From Roseiarcus sp963749715 (GTDB taxonomy: Bacteria > Pseudomonadota > Alphaproteobacteria > Rhizobiales > Beijerinckiaceae), in assembly GCA_963749715.1 (NCBI GenBank), contig CAVVNR010000004.1, positions 364,610 to 428,609 on the forward strand: a stretch of 64,000 nucleotides of DNA, read 5' to 3'. A program made the translations under genes and the position numbers. The notes beneath the pieces were generated by a model, which did not search any database, was not told where the DNA came from, and saw only the letters and a program-made list of their open reading frames with translations. This document shows, one piece after another, positions 38,406-47,980 of the stretch (within the stretch, counting starts at the first letter, position 1; each line of letters begins with the position of its first letter).

Positions 38406-40033
38406 GCCCGCACGCGGGACGGGCTCTTGGCCCGCCTCCGCGCCCGGAAATCGCGGATCATTTCGCGGGCGGCGTTCAAGCCTGGGGCGCCGGTGACGCC
38501 GCCGCCGGGATGGGTCGAGGCGCCGCACATATACAAGCCCGGGATCGGCGAGCGGTAGTCGGCGTGACCGAGCACGGGCCTCGCCGAATAGAGCTGATCG
38601 AGGCTCAGGCGCCCGTGAAAGATGTCGCCGTCGACGAGGCCGAAGTCGCGCTCAAGGTCGAGCGGCGAGAGGATCTGGCGGGCGATGACCGAGGCCTTGA
38701 AGCCCGGCGCGTAGCCCTCGACCGTGTCGATCATCAAGTCGGCGACCGTTTCGCGGGCATCGTCCCACGAACGCCCATCGGGCAGTTTCGGCGCGACATG
38801 CTGGCAGAACAGCGAGGCGACGTGGCGTCCGGGGGGGCTGAGCGAATCGTCGAGCGTCGAGGGGATCAGCATCTCGACGATCGGCGCGGTCGACCAGCCG
38901 TTGAGCCGGGCGTCGAAGAAGGCGCGCTCCATATAGGCGAGGCTCGGGGCGATCACGATTCCGCTCCCGTGATGCTCGGCCGCCGCGCGCCCCGGCAGGG
39001 CGGTAAAGCTCGGCAGTTCGCCGAGCGCCAGGTTCATGCGAAACGAGCCCGAGCCGCTGCGATAGGATGCGATGCGGGCGCGGAAATCGGCTGGCAGCGC
39101 GGCGGGATCGAGAAGCTGCTCGAAGGTAAGCTTCGGGTGCAGGTTCGAGGCGACAGCGCGCGCCGCGATCCGCTCGCCGTTCGCGGTGACGACGCCGGCG
39201 GCGCGGCCGTTCTCGATGAGAATCTCGCTGACTGGGCTGCCTAAGCGAATCTCGACCCCGCGCGCGGCGCATGAGCGCGCCATCGCCTGGGTGATCGCGC
39301 CCATGCCGCCGAGCGCGTGGCCCCAGACGCCGCGCCTGCCGTTCACCTCGCCCCAGCAATGATGCAGGAGCACGTATCCGGTTCCCGCGGCGTAGGGGCT
39401 CGCATAGGTCCCGACGATCCCGTCGAAGCCGAGGATCGCCTTGATCGGATCGCTTTCGAACCATTGGTCGAGAAAATCGCCGGCCGAGCGGGTGAAGAGC
39501 TCGAAAAGATCGCGCTGGCCTTCGACGCCGAGCGGGCGCAGGCGGCCGGCGACCCTGGCGGTTTCGATGAGGCTCATGATGCCGGCGGCGGGCCCCTGTC
39601 CGGTCGCCAGATTGGGCGGCGTCTTAAGCGCAAGCGCGCGCAGCGCGTCGGTCAGGCGCTCGAGCCGGGCCTCGTAGGCGTCCAGACGCTCGGCGTCGCG
39701 GGCCGAGAATTTCGCGACTTCCGCTTTCGTCCGCCCGGGCGCGACCTTGAGGAAGCGCCCGTCGGGCAGGGGCAGGAAGTTCGACAGCGGGCGCTCGACC
39801 AGCGTGAGGCCTTGGCGATGGAGATCGAGATCGCGGACGATCTGCGGGCTCAAGAGCGAGACCGCGTAGGCGGCGACCGAATTGCGGAAGCCGGGATGAA
39901 ACTCTTCGGTCACGGCCGCGCCGCCGATGACCGCGCGCCGCTCGAGCACGGTGACTTTGAGCCCGGCCGCCGCGAGATAAGCCGCGGCGACAAGGCCATT
40001 ATGACCGCCGCCGACGACAATGACGTCGGGCAT
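38402..40033 (-). CDS. Phytoene desaturase-like FAD oxidoreductase (PYROXD2 type)
   Basis: A 543-residue flavoprotein of the CrtI/PYROXD2 group. The Rossmann dinucleotide motif is VVGGGHNGLVAAAYLAAAG (residues ~6-24) followed by TVLERRAVIGGAA. The C-terminal FAD closure reads GLYMCGASTHPGGGVTGAPG. It lacks other carotenoid genes nearby, so carotenoid desaturation is unlikely; PYROXD2-like proteins have no settled substrate. It follows the aldehyde dehydrogenase by 6 nt and is surely cotranscribed, hinting that one enzyme's product feeds the other. Confidence 0.9.
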   Translation of the reverse strand: MPDVIVVGGGHNGLVAAAYLAAAGLKVTVLERRAVIGGAAVTEEFHPGFRNSVAAYAVSLLSPQIVRDLDLHRQGLTLVERPLSNFLPLPDGRFLKVAPGRTKAEVAKFSARDAERLDAYEARLERLTDALRALALKTPPNLATGQGPAAGIMSLIETARVAGRLRPLGVEGQRDLFELFTRSAGDFLDQWFESDPIKAILGFDGIVGTYASPYAAGTGYVLLHHCWGEVNGRRGVWGHALGGMGAITQAMARSCAARGVEIRLGSPVSEILIENGRAAGVVTANGERIAARAVASNLHPKLTFEQLLDPAALPADFRARIASYRSGSGSFRMNLALGELPSFTALPGRAAAEHHGSGIVIAPSLAYMERAFFDARLNGWSTAPIVEMLIPSTLDDSLSPPGRHVASLFCQHVAPKLPDGRSWDDARETVADLMIDTVEGYAPGFKASVIARQILSPLDLERDFGLVDGDIFHGRLSLDQLYSARPVLGHADYRSPIPGLYMCGASTHPGGGVTGAPGLNAAREMIRDFRARRRAKSPSRVRA

Positions 40034-40039
40034 CGCTTC

Positions 40040-41560
40040 TTAGAAGTCGAACCGGACGCCCTGGGCGAGCGGCAGCTTGGGGGAATAGTTAACGGTGCTC
40101 GTCTGCCGGCGCATGTAGGACTTCCAGGCGTCCGACCCGCTCTCGCGCCCCCCGCCCGTCTCCTTCTCGCCGCCGAAAGCGCCGCCGATTTCGGCGCCGG
40201 ATGGGCCGATATTGACGTTGGCGATGCCGCAGTCGGAGCCGGGAGCGGAGAGAAAAGTCTCCGCCTCGCGCATGTCGAGAGTGAAGATCGACGACGAGAG
40301 GCCTTGCGGCACGTCGTTGTGGAGCGCCATCGCCTCGTCGAAGGAGTCGTAGCCGAGCGTATAGAGGATCGGCGCGAAGGTTTCTTCGCGAACGACGTCT
40401 GACTGGCCCGGCATCTCGACGATCGCCGGCTCGACATAGGCGCCGCCGTTCGGCGCACCCTCGGCGACCGTTCCCCCGCCGTGAATGACGCCGCCCTCCG
40501 CCTTGGCGCGCGTGAGCGCGGCCTGCATCTTGTCGCGCGCCGCATGGTCGATCAGCGGACCGACGAGCGTGCCTTCCTTGCGGGGATCGCCGATCGGCAG
40601 AGTCGAATAGGCCTTGACGAGCTTATGGGTGAGGCCAGCGCGGATCGAACGATGGACGATGAGCCGGCGCAGCGAGGTGCAGCGCTGCCCGGCGGTGCCG
40701 ACGGCGGAAAACACGATCGCCCTCATCGCCAGGTCGAGATCGGCCGAAGGGGCGACGATCATGGCGTTATTGCCGCCGAGCTCGAGGATCGGACGGCCGA
40801 ATCGTGCGGCGACCTTGGGCCCGACGACCGAGCCCATCCGGGTCGAGCCGGTGGCCGAGACAATCGGCACGTGCTTCGAGGCGACCAGGGCCTCGCCGAT
40901 CGAGGGGCCGCCGATGACCAGTTGAGCCAACCCCTCCGGCGCGTCAGGGCCGAAGCGCTCGATCGCGCGGGCAAGGATTTTCATGGTCGCCAGCGCCGAG
41001 AGCGGCGTCTTCTCCGAGGGCTTCCAGATCACCGGATCGCCGCAGACGAGCGCCAGGGCCGCGTTCCAGGACCAGACCGCGACGGGAAAATTGAACGCCG
41101 AAATGATCGCGCACGGCCCGAGCGGATGCCAGGTTTCGGCCATCCGATGGCCGGGACGCTCCGAGGCGATGGCAAGGCCGTACAACTGCCTCGACAGGCC
41201 GACGCCGAAATCGCAGATGTCGATCATCTCCTGCACTTCGCCAAGCCCTTCGGACACGATCTTGCCGACCTCGAGCGTCACCAGCGCGCCCAGCGCGTCC
41301 TTCGCGTCGCGCAGTTCCTCGCCAAGGAGGCGGACCAACTCGCCCCGGCGGGGCGCCGGAACCTCGCGCCAGACGAGAAAAGCGGCCCGGGCGCGATCAA
41401 TGATCGCCGGCATGTCGGCGAGCGGCGTCTCTCGCACGCGGGCGATTTCGCCGCCGTCAATAGGCGAGCGGACGGAAAGCGATCCGCCGCGGAGCTCCGT
41501 CTTGTTGAGGCCCGCGCGTTCGAGCACGTCTTCGCTGGTCATCGGTTGCCTCTTCGTCAT
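40040..41560 (-). CDS. Aldehyde dehydrogenase, ALDH7/antiquitin-like
   Basis: A ~506-residue NAD(P)+-dependent aldehyde dehydrogenase. Diagnostic pieces are ISAFNFPVAVWSWNAALALV, WKPSEKTPLSALA with the cofactor Lys, SATGSTRMGS, LELGGNNAMIV with the catalytic Glu, and GTAGQRCTSLRRL with the nucleophile Cys. The GNNA and QRCTS variants and the C-terminal block GIANVNIGPSGAEIGGAFGG match ALDH7 enzymes such as alpha-aminoadipate semialdehyde dehydrogenase (AmaB) of lysine breakdown; that substrate is inferred. ATG 41560 and 41542 are both plausible starts. First gene of a pair with the PYROXD2-like protein. Confidence 0.92.
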   Translation of the reverse strand: MTKRQPMTSEDVLERAGLNKTELRGGSLSVRSPIDGGEIARVRETPLADMPAIIDRARAAFLVWREVPAPRRGELVRLLGEELRDAKDALGALVTLEVGKIVSEGLGEVQEMIDICDFGVGLSRQLYGLAIASERPGHRMAETWHPLGPCAIISAFNFPVAVWSWNAALALVCGDPVIWKPSEKTPLSALATMKILARAIERFGPDAPEGLAQLVIGGPSIGEALVASKHVPIVSATGSTRMGSVVGPKVAARFGRPILELGGNNAMIVAPSADLDLAMRAIVFSAVGTAGQRCTSLRRLIVHRSIRAGLTHKLVKAYSTLPIGDPRKEGTLVGPLIDHAARDKMQAALTRAKAEGGVIHGGGTVAEGAPNGGAYVEPAIVEMPGQSDVVREETFAPILYTLGYDSFDEAMALHNDVPQGLSSSIFTLDMREAETFLSAPGSDCGIANVNIGPSGAEIGGAFGGEKETGGGRESGSDAWKSYMRRQTSTVNYSPKLPLAQGVRFDF

Positions 41561-41822
41561 CCCTGGTTCCGGGGTTCGCGGGCGCCGCCTGGCGTCGTCG
41601 CGAAGCGCTCTCTTCGACCCCAATTCCGCCCGTCCGGCAAGCCCAACCCGATCGCGACGCCCCTTCGCTCCAAGGTTCCGGCCAGAATAATCCTCATGAT
41701 CGCCGTTATTCACGTCCATTGGGCGAGGTCGCTGGCGTTGCGCCGGGCGGGTTGAGCGATTATGTTTACGGTGGTCAGGTATACAACTTCGCGCGCGAAC
41801 TCCGCGCGAATCGGAGCGTGAT

Positions 41823-42524
41823 ATGGCGCGTTCGACCAATCTTCTGCTCGCCTGCGTCGCGCTCTTGGCGTCGATGGCCCTCGCGGTGGCGCTGACGCCG
41901 CACAACCTGATGGCGCGCACGCACGACGTGTTCAATATCGATAAGCGTCTGCCGACCAAGTTCGGCGATTGGGCGCCCATCCCTGGGCTGAACGTCATCG
42001 CGCCTGCGCCCCCCGACTCGCTCGAGCGGGAGGTATACAACCAGGAGGCGTCGCGCGGCTTTGTCGACTCGGAGGGGCATGTCGTGATGCTTATGGTCGC
42101 CTATGGCGAGAGCCAGAGCGACCGGCTGCAGCTCCATCATCCGGAAGTCTGCTATACCGCCCAGGGTTTCCGCGTGTCGCGAACGAGTTCGACCACGCTC
42201 GCCTACTCGCCCTCCGCGCCGCCGCTCAAGTTGACGCGCCTTGTCGCCACACGCGAAGAGCGGCTCGAGCCAATCAGCTACTGGATGCGTATCGGATACG
42301 ACAATTCGAACAGCAATTGGGCTCGCCAGGCGCTGAAGCTCGGTTACGGCCTGAGGGGGTGGATTCCCGACGGCGCATTGTTCCGGGTCTCCACCATCGG
42401 CGTCGCGCCGGAAGAAGGCTTCAAGGTCCAGGATAAATTCATCCACGATCTGTTGAATTCGGTCGACCCCGAGACGCGAGCGTTCATGGTCGGCGACCCG
42501 GAAAAGGCGCTGCTGCGATCTTGA
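41823..42524 (+). CDS. epsI: Exosortase-associated protein EpsI
   Basis: A 233-residue protein with an N-terminal membrane anchor (STNLLLACVALLASMALAVA) and an EpsI/DUF3485 domain: LPTKFGDWAPIPG (residues ~40-52), LMVAYGESQSDRLQLHHPEV, CYTAQGFRV, and a C-terminal VQDKFIHDLLNSVDPE. EpsI is normally encoded with or fused to exosortase (EpsH/Xrt) in exopolysaccharide and PEP-CTERM sorting loci. No exosortase or polysaccharide gene is adjacent here, so this is an orphan. The upstream neighbour is transcribed away from it. Confidence 0.85.
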   Translation: MARSTNLLLACVALLASMALAVALTPHNLMARTHDVFNIDKRLPTKFGDWAPIPGLNVIAPAPPDSLEREVYNQEASRGFVDSEGHVVMLMVAYGESQSDRLQLHHPEVCYTAQGFRVSRTSSTTLAYSPSAPPLKLTRLVATREERLEPISYWMRIGYDNSNSNWARQALKLGYGLRGWIPDGALFRVSTIGVAPEEGFKVQDKFIHDLLNSVDPETRAFMVGDPEKALLRS

Positions 42525-42750
42525 GCGGCAAAACGATCCAAAACAATCGAGTGATCTGAGAAGCCCCGCCCCAACGGCAGCGGTCCGTCGCGCCGCCGCA
42601 GGGCGCGGCCGACGTTGTCGGACCTCCCGCTGAGAAGAGCCTCGCCGTAGGCCTCGCGGTTCAATAAGAATGCAGTGCGCGGGCGACGCCGAAGGCGACT
42701 CGTATCCGACGACTGCCGATCCGCGACCAGGCGCCGCCGACGAGGATAAG

Positions 42751-44427
42751 ATGGAACGGATATGGCTCAAGTCCTATCCCGAGGGGGTGCCGCCCGAAAT
42801 CAACGCTAACGCGTTTCGCTCGCTCACCGATTTCTTCGCCGCCAGCGTCGCCAAGTATCGCGGCCGGACCGCCTTCGTCAGCATGGGCAAGGCGATATCG
42901 TACGGCGAGCTGGATGAGATGTCGGCCGCGTTTGCGGCCTATCTGCAAAATGTCGTCGGACTGCGGCGGGGCGCTCGCGTCGCGCTGATGCTGCCGAACC
43001 TGCTTCAATATCCCATCGCCATGTTCGGCGCGCTGCGCGCCGGCTGTGTCATCGTCAACTGCAATCCGTTGTACTCGCCGCGCGAGCTTGGCCATCAGCT
43101 CGTCGATTCGGGCGCCGAAGCGATCGTCGTGCTCGAGAACTTCGCTGGCACGCTGGAGAGGGCGATCGGCGGGACGGCGATCCGGGCCGTCGTCGTCACC
43201 GGCGTGGGCGACCAGTTGGGCGGCGCGCGGGGGCGAATCGTCAATCTCGTCGTCCGCCACATCCGGCGCGCCGTCCCCGCTTGGCGGCTGGAGCGGGCGG
43301 AACGCTTCAATCGCGCACTCGAGCTCGGAGCGCGGCAGGCGTTCACCGATGCGCCCGTCGAGCCGGCTGACATCGCGTTTTTGCAATACACCGGCGGGAC
43401 GACCGGCGTGCCGAAGGGGGCGATGCTGACGCATCGCAACTTGATCGCCAATCTGCGGCAAGTGCACGCCTGGGTCGCGCCGGCGATCAGGCCGGAGGGG
43501 GAAACATTCCTGGCGGCGCTGCCGCTCTATCATGTGTTCGCCTTGCAGGCGAACTGCTTCGTGCCGGTAATGATCGGCGCGTCCAACCTGCTGATCGCCA
43601 ATCCGCGCGACATTCCGGCGTTGGTCAAGGACATGCGGCGCACGCCCTGCACGGTCATCACCGGGGTCAACACGCTCTTCAATGCGCTGCTCAACAACCG
43701 GGATTTTGCCGGGCTCGATTTCTCGCGCCTGCACCTGGCGATCGGCGGCGGCATGGCGGTGCAGCGCGCGGTCGCGGAGCGGTGGAAATCCCTGACCGGC
43801 AAGCCGTTGATCGAAGCCTACGGACTGACGGAGACCTCTCCCGCCGCGATCGCCAATCCGTTCACCATCGAGGACTTCACCGGCGCGATCGGCCTGCCGC
43901 TGCCTTCGACCGACATCGCCATTCGCGACGACGGCGGGCGCGACCTCAAGCTCGGCGAAGCCGGCGAATTGTGCATCAAGGGCCCACAGGTCATGGCCGG
44001 CTACTGGATGCGGCCCGACGAAACCGCCAACGTCATGACCGCCGACGGCTTCCTGCGCACCGGCGACATTGCCCGGATCGACGAGCGCGGCTACGTATTC
44101 GTGGTCGATCGAAAGAAGGACATGATCAATGTCTCAGGTTTCAACGTCTACCCGAACGAAATCGAAGACGTGCTTATGACCCATCCGGGGGTGCTCGAAG
44201 TTGGCGCGGTCGGCGTTCCCGACCCCAAGACCGGAGAGGCGGTCAAGGTCGTCGTCGTGCGCAAGGACAAGGCGCTGACCGGCGCCGATCTCGTCGCTTA
44301 CTCGCGGCAATATCTGACGGGTTACAAGACGCCGCACCATGTCGAGTTCCGCGATACGCTGCCGCGCACCAACGTCGGCAAGATCCTGCGCCGTGAGCTG
44401 CGCGACGACAAGCCGGCGAACGGATGA
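42751..44427 (+). CDS. fadD: Long-chain fatty acid--CoA ligase
   Basis: A 558-residue ANL-superfamily acyl-CoA synthetase. The ATP/AMP motif LQYTGGTTGVPKGAMLTHRN is near residue 213, followed by EAYGLTETSPAAI, the adenylate-binding TADGFLRTGDIARID, and the FACS region VVDRKKDMINVSGFNVYPNE with the catalytic Lys in TNVGKILRREL. It activates long-chain fatty acids for beta-oxidation or phospholipid use. The start is ATG 42751 with a GAGGA site 5 nt upstream. It stands alone here. Confidence 0.93.
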   Translation: MERIWLKSYPEGVPPEINANAFRSLTDFFAASVAKYRGRTAFVSMGKAISYGELDEMSAAFAAYLQNVVGLRRGARVALMLPNLLQYPIAMFGALRAGCVIVNCNPLYSPRELGHQLVDSGAEAIVVLENFAGTLERAIGGTAIRAVVVTGVGDQLGGARGRIVNLVVRHIRRAVPAWRLERAERFNRALELGARQAFTDAPVEPADIAFLQYTGGTTGVPKGAMLTHRNLIANLRQVHAWVAPAIRPEGETFLAALPLYHVFALQANCFVPVMIGASNLLIANPRDIPALVKDMRRTPCTVITGVNTLFNALLNNRDFAGLDFSRLHLAIGGGMAVQRAVAERWKSLTGKPLIEAYGLTETSPAAIANPFTIEDFTGAIGLPLPSTDIAIRDDGGRDLKLGEAGELCIKGPQVMAGYWMRPDETANVMTADGFLRTGDIARIDERGYVFVVDRKKDMINVSGFNVYPNEIEDVLMTHPGVLEVGAVGVPDPKTGEAVKVVVVRKDKALTGADLVAYSRQYLTGYKTPHHVEFRDTLPRTNVGKILRRELRDDKPANG

Positions 44428-44445
44428 GACCTCATCCGCGCCTGC

Positions 44446-45397
44446 TCAGGGCGCGCTCGCCTTATCGAGCGTCCCCATGTCGGCCGCCGTCAGCTTGAGC
44501 TCGGTCGCGCGGACGAGGCTCTCCACCTGATCGACCGACGTCGCGCTCGCGATCGGCGCGGTGACGCCCGGCCTCGCCATCACCCAGGCGAGCGCGACCT
44601 CGGCGGGCTTCGCTTTGTGGTCAGCCGCGACCTTATCGAGCGCATCGAGAATGCGGAAGCCGCGCGGATTGAGATAGGCCTTGACCCCGCCGCCGCGCGG
44701 ACTCTTCGCGAGATCGGCCTCGCCGCGGTATTTGCCCGACAGGAAGCCCTTGGCGAGGCTGAAATAGGTGATGACGCCGATCTCCTCGCGGGCGCAGAGT
44801 TCGGCGAGGCCGTTCTCGAATTCGCGGCGGTCGGCGAGATTGTATTCCGGCTGCAGGACTTCGTACCGCGGCAGCCCCTTGGCCTTCGCGGCGGCGAGCG
44901 CCGCATCGAGCAGCGCGACGTTGAGGTTCGAGGCCCCGAACCAGCGGATCTTGCCCTTCTCCTTCAGGCGCTGAAAGGCTCCGAGCGTCTCCTCGAATGG
45001 CGTCGCCATGTCCGGCCAGTGCGATAGGTAGAGGTCGATCGCGTCCGTCCGAAAGCGCTTTAGCGAGGCCTCGGCGGCCTCGCTCGATGTACCGGGCCGA
45101 GAGGCCTTCCTTGCCTTTGCCCATCGGCGAGCCGACCTTGGTGATGACGATCACGCGGCCGCGGTTCCCGCGCGCCTTCATCCACTCGCCGATGATGGTC
45201 TCGGATTCGCCGCCCGTGTTGCCGGGCGCCCATGCGGAATAGACGTCGGCGGTGTCAATGGCGTTGAGGCCGGCGCCCACGAAGCGGTCGAGCACGGCGA
45301 AAGAGGCTTTCCTGTCCGCCGTCCAGCCGAACACGTTGCCGCCGAGCACCAGCGGCGCGATGGCGAGATCGGTGCGTCCCAAACGGCGAAGCTGCAT
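44446..45397 (-). CDS. Aldo/keto reductase, with a frameshift
   Basis: An NADPH-dependent AKR of the Tas/YajO-like group. The N-terminal part, from ATG 45397, reads MQLRRLGRTDLAIAPLVLGG, with the catalytic Asp/Tyr in AIDTADVYSAWAPGN and Lys in VIVITKVGSP. The rest lies in another frame: DLYLSHWPD with the catalytic His, then KIRWFGASNLNVALL, YNLADRREFENG and PIASATSVDQVESL. Removing one G near 45080 joins them. Substrate unknown. It converges on fadD. Confidence 0.9.
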
Positions 45398-45530
45398 CGG
45401 CGTTTCCTCCTTGGAGAGGGCACGCTAGCGCAGAATCAGACCGGCCGGAACTGCGGCGACTTGGCGCCGAGACGCCGGGATCACGCGAACGCGACTGGCG
45501 CCCCCGCCTCTCCTCGCCTAAGAAGCGGCC

Positions 45531-46988
45531 ATGCCCGCCGTAATGACTAACCGACCGCTCGTGCTCGCCGCCGTGATGGCGGCGAATTTCATGATCGCGA
45601 TCGAAGCGACGATCGTGTCGACCGCCATGCCGCAGATCGTCGGTCAGCTCGGGGGATTGCAGCTCTATAGCTGGGTGTTCTCGGCCTTCCTTCTGACCCA
45701 GACCGCGACCACCGTGGTGTTCGGCAAGCTCGCCGACAGCGTCGGCCGCAAGACGGTGATGATGGTCGGGATCGCGGTCTTTCTCGTTGGCTCGATCCTC
45801 TGCGGGTTCGCGTGGTCGATGCCGTCGCTGATCGCCTTCCGGCTCGTCCAGGGCGTCGGGGCCGGCGCGGTCCAGCCGGTGGCGATGACCATCGTCGGCG
45901 ACCTTTATTCGGCGCACGAGCGGGCCAAGATTCAGGGCTGGCTGGCGAGCGTCTGGGCGTTGTCGGCGGTCCTCGGGCCGCTGGCCGGCGGCCTCATTAT
46001 CCAGCATTTTTCCTGGGCCTGGATTTTCTGGTTAAACCTGCCGATCGGGGCGCTCGCCGCGGCCGGGTTCTGGGCCTACCTGCACGAGAAGCGCGCCCGC
46101 CGGGGCGGCAGGATCGATCACCTGAGCGCGGCCGTGTTCACCATCGCCATCGCCGCGATCATGGCCGACCTCACCGCGTTTTCGACCTCGGGCCGGTTCG
46201 AGATTGGGCTCATCACGGCGGTCGCGGCGATGGCAGTGGCCCTGTTTGTAATCCAGGAGCGCCGGTCTCCCGAGCCGATGATCTCGCTCGAGCTTTGGGG
46301 CCGTAGGCCGATCGCCGCGGCGAACGGCGCTTCGCTGCTCAACGGCATGGTGATGATCGGGCTCACCACGTTTCTGCCCGTCTTCGTTCAGGGAGTGATG
46401 CAGGACTCTCCGCTTGTCGCCGGTTTCGCCCTCTCGGCGATGGTGCTCGGATGGCCGGTCGGCGCGACCTTCGGCGTGCGCTTCTTCAAGCGGTTCGGCG
46501 TCCGCCCCGTCCTGCGCGCCGGGGGCCTTCTCGTCCCGGCCGGCGCGTTCGTGTTCGTCGTCCTCAACCAGGACAGTTCGCCGGTGGTCGCCGGGGTTGG
46601 ATCGCTCATCGTCGGCCTCGGCATGGGCCTCCTCTCGAGCGCGTCGATCATCCTCATTCAGGAGATCGTCGATTGGTCCGAGCGCGGTAGCGTGACCGCG
46701 TCCTTCCTGTTCGCGCGCAGCCTCGGCAGCACGTTCGGGGCGACCGTGTTCGGCGCGGTGCTTAATTTCGGCCTCCTGCATTCCGACGCGACCGCCACCT
46801 CGGATGACCTCCGGCAGTTATTGGAGCGGGGTTCGGCCGCCGGCGGCGATGCCGGGCTTCGGGCGGCGCTCGAAGGGTCGCTTCACCTCACCTTCGTCTC
46901 GATGTTCGGGATCGCGCTGATGGTCGCGGCGACTGCGTTTCTCGTGCCCAGGGTCGCCTTCGCGGCCAGGCGGGCGTTGGCAGAATAA
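45531..46988 (+). CDS. MFS drug exporter (EmrB/QacA-like DHA2 family)
   Basis: A 485-residue proton-driven exporter with about 14 hydrophobic helices. The first helices carry LAAVMAANFMIAIEATIVST (motif D1 region), then the loop 2-3 motif GKLADSVGRKTVMM and helix 5 motif C as LGPLAGGLIIQHFSWAWIFW. The family exports lipophilic drugs and dyes across the inner membrane; the actual substrate is unknown and no EmrA partner is present. It ends 5 bp from the convergent RpiR regulator. Confidence 0.9.
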   Translation: MPAVMTNRPLVLAAVMAANFMIAIEATIVSTAMPQIVGQLGGLQLYSWVFSAFLLTQTATTVVFGKLADSVGRKTVMMVGIAVFLVGSILCGFAWSMPSLIAFRLVQGVGAGAVQPVAMTIVGDLYSAHERAKIQGWLASVWALSAVLGPLAGGLIIQHFSWAWIFWLNLPIGALAAAGFWAYLHEKRARRGGRIDHLSAAVFTIAIAAIMADLTAFSTSGRFEIGLITAVAAMAVALFVIQERRSPEPMISLELWGRRPIAAANGASLLNGMVMIGLTTFLPVFVQGVMQDSPLVAGFALSAMVLGWPVGATFGVRFFKRFGVRPVLRAGGLLVPAGAFVFVVLNQDSSPVVAGVGSLIVGLGMGLLSSASIILIQEIVDWSERGSVTASFLFARSLGSTFGATVFGAVLNFGLLHSDATATSDDLRQLLERGSAAGGDAGLRAALEGSLHLTFVSMFGIALMVAATAFLVPRVAFAARRALAE

Positions 46989-46993
46989 CCCGA

Positions 46994-47839
46994 TCAGGCC
47001 GCGCTTTCCGCCCGCTTCTCGCCGACGGCGACGGCGAGCGTCATCGCCAGGCAAAATGTCGCCGCGAGCGAGCGAAACGAGCCGAAGTCGCTTTCGACGA
47101 TCTCGAATCGGGCGTCGGCGATGCCGGCGAGCGGCGAGAGCGCGCTGTCGGTGACGACGACGATCGGAACGCCGGCTCGCCGCGCCCGCTTGGCGAGGTC
47201 GACGGTGAACGGCGAGTAGGGCGAGAAGCTGATGGCGATCAGCGCGTCGTCCGCGCCGGCCTGCGCCAGTTGCTCGGGCCCGAGACCGCCGACATTGTCG
47301 ATGAGCGAGGCTGCTATGCCGAGTTGGGAGAGGGCATAGGTCAGATAGTGGGCGACGCAGAACGATCGCCTCTGGCCAAGACAATGGATCGTGCGGGCGC
47401 CGGCCAGGAGGCTGACCGCCCGGTCAAGCTCGCGCCGCTGCACCGCTTCGCGCAGCCGGGCGATGGAAGCCGCCGCCGAATGGGCAAATCCGAACAGAAG
47501 ATGGGTAGGGTCGCCGCTGTCGCGGGCGTTCTGCTGCAGCGCCCTGAGGCGTTCGGAATAGTCCGGCCAGCGGTTGCGCAGGCGCGAGCGAAACACTTCC
47601 TGCAGTTCCGAAAAGCCGGCGAAGCCAAGCGCCTGGGCGAAGCGCACCAGAGTGGAAGCTTGCACCTCGGCAGTGCGGGCGAGGGCGGAGGCGGTGCCGA
47701 GCGCGAAGTCGTCGGGATGGTCGAGCGCATAGGCCGCCGCCTGGCGAAGACGTTTGGGCAGATGGGGCTCGATCTCGATCAGCCGCCGCTGCAGCGCCTC
47801 GAAGCTCTCCGGCGGTTCGATCGTCGCGTCGGCGCTCAT
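46994..47839 (-). CDS. MurR/RpiR-family transcriptional regulator
   Basis: A 281-residue regulator with an N-terminal HTH_6 domain (LPKRLRQAAAYALDHPDDFA, then ASTLVRFAQALGFAGFSELQ) and a C-terminal SIS sugar-phosphate-binding domain (IHCLGQRRSFCVAHYLTYAL, ISFSPYSPFTVDLAKRARRA). RpiR proteins sense phosphosugars and control sugar or inositol catabolism. It is divergent from a Gfo/Idh/MocA dehydrogenase with ~140 bp between, so that gene is its probable target. A GGAA-N6-TTCC-like half-palindrome lies in the gap. Confidence 0.9.
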   Translation of the reverse strand: MSADATIEPPESFEALQRRLIEIEPHLPKRLRQAAAYALDHPDDFALGTASALARTAEVQASTLVRFAQALGFAGFSELQEVFRSRLRNRWPDYSERLRALQQNARDSGDPTHLLFGFAHSAAASIARLREAVQRRELDRAVSLLAGARTIHCLGQRRSFCVAHYLTYALSQLGIAASLIDNVGGLGPEQLAQAGADDALIAISFSPYSPFTVDLAKRARRAGVPIVVVTDSALSPLAGIADARFEIVESDFGSFRSLAATFCLAMTLAVAVGEKRAESAA

Positions 47840-47887
47840 CGTTTCCCTTCGCCCCGCCCGGCGCGATTCTCCGAGGTCAGCATGAAT

Positions 47888-47901
47888 AGAACAGATATTC
47901 C
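47888..47901. promoter_or_regulatory. Possible RpiR/IolR-type operator
   Basis: AGAA-CAGATA-TTCC matches the GGAA-N6-TTCC palindrome reported for the RpiR-type IolR of Sinorhizobium at 7 of 8 specified positions. It sits in the unusually AT-rich gap between rpiR and the divergent dehydrogenase. Assignment is by resemblance only. Confidence 0.35.
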
Positions 47902-47980
47902 AAATTGTGTAGCCTATGAAATATTTGTATTGGCGACCAGCGGCCGGCGGCCGGCGCGCGCAGTTGGGGAGGCGAAGGTC

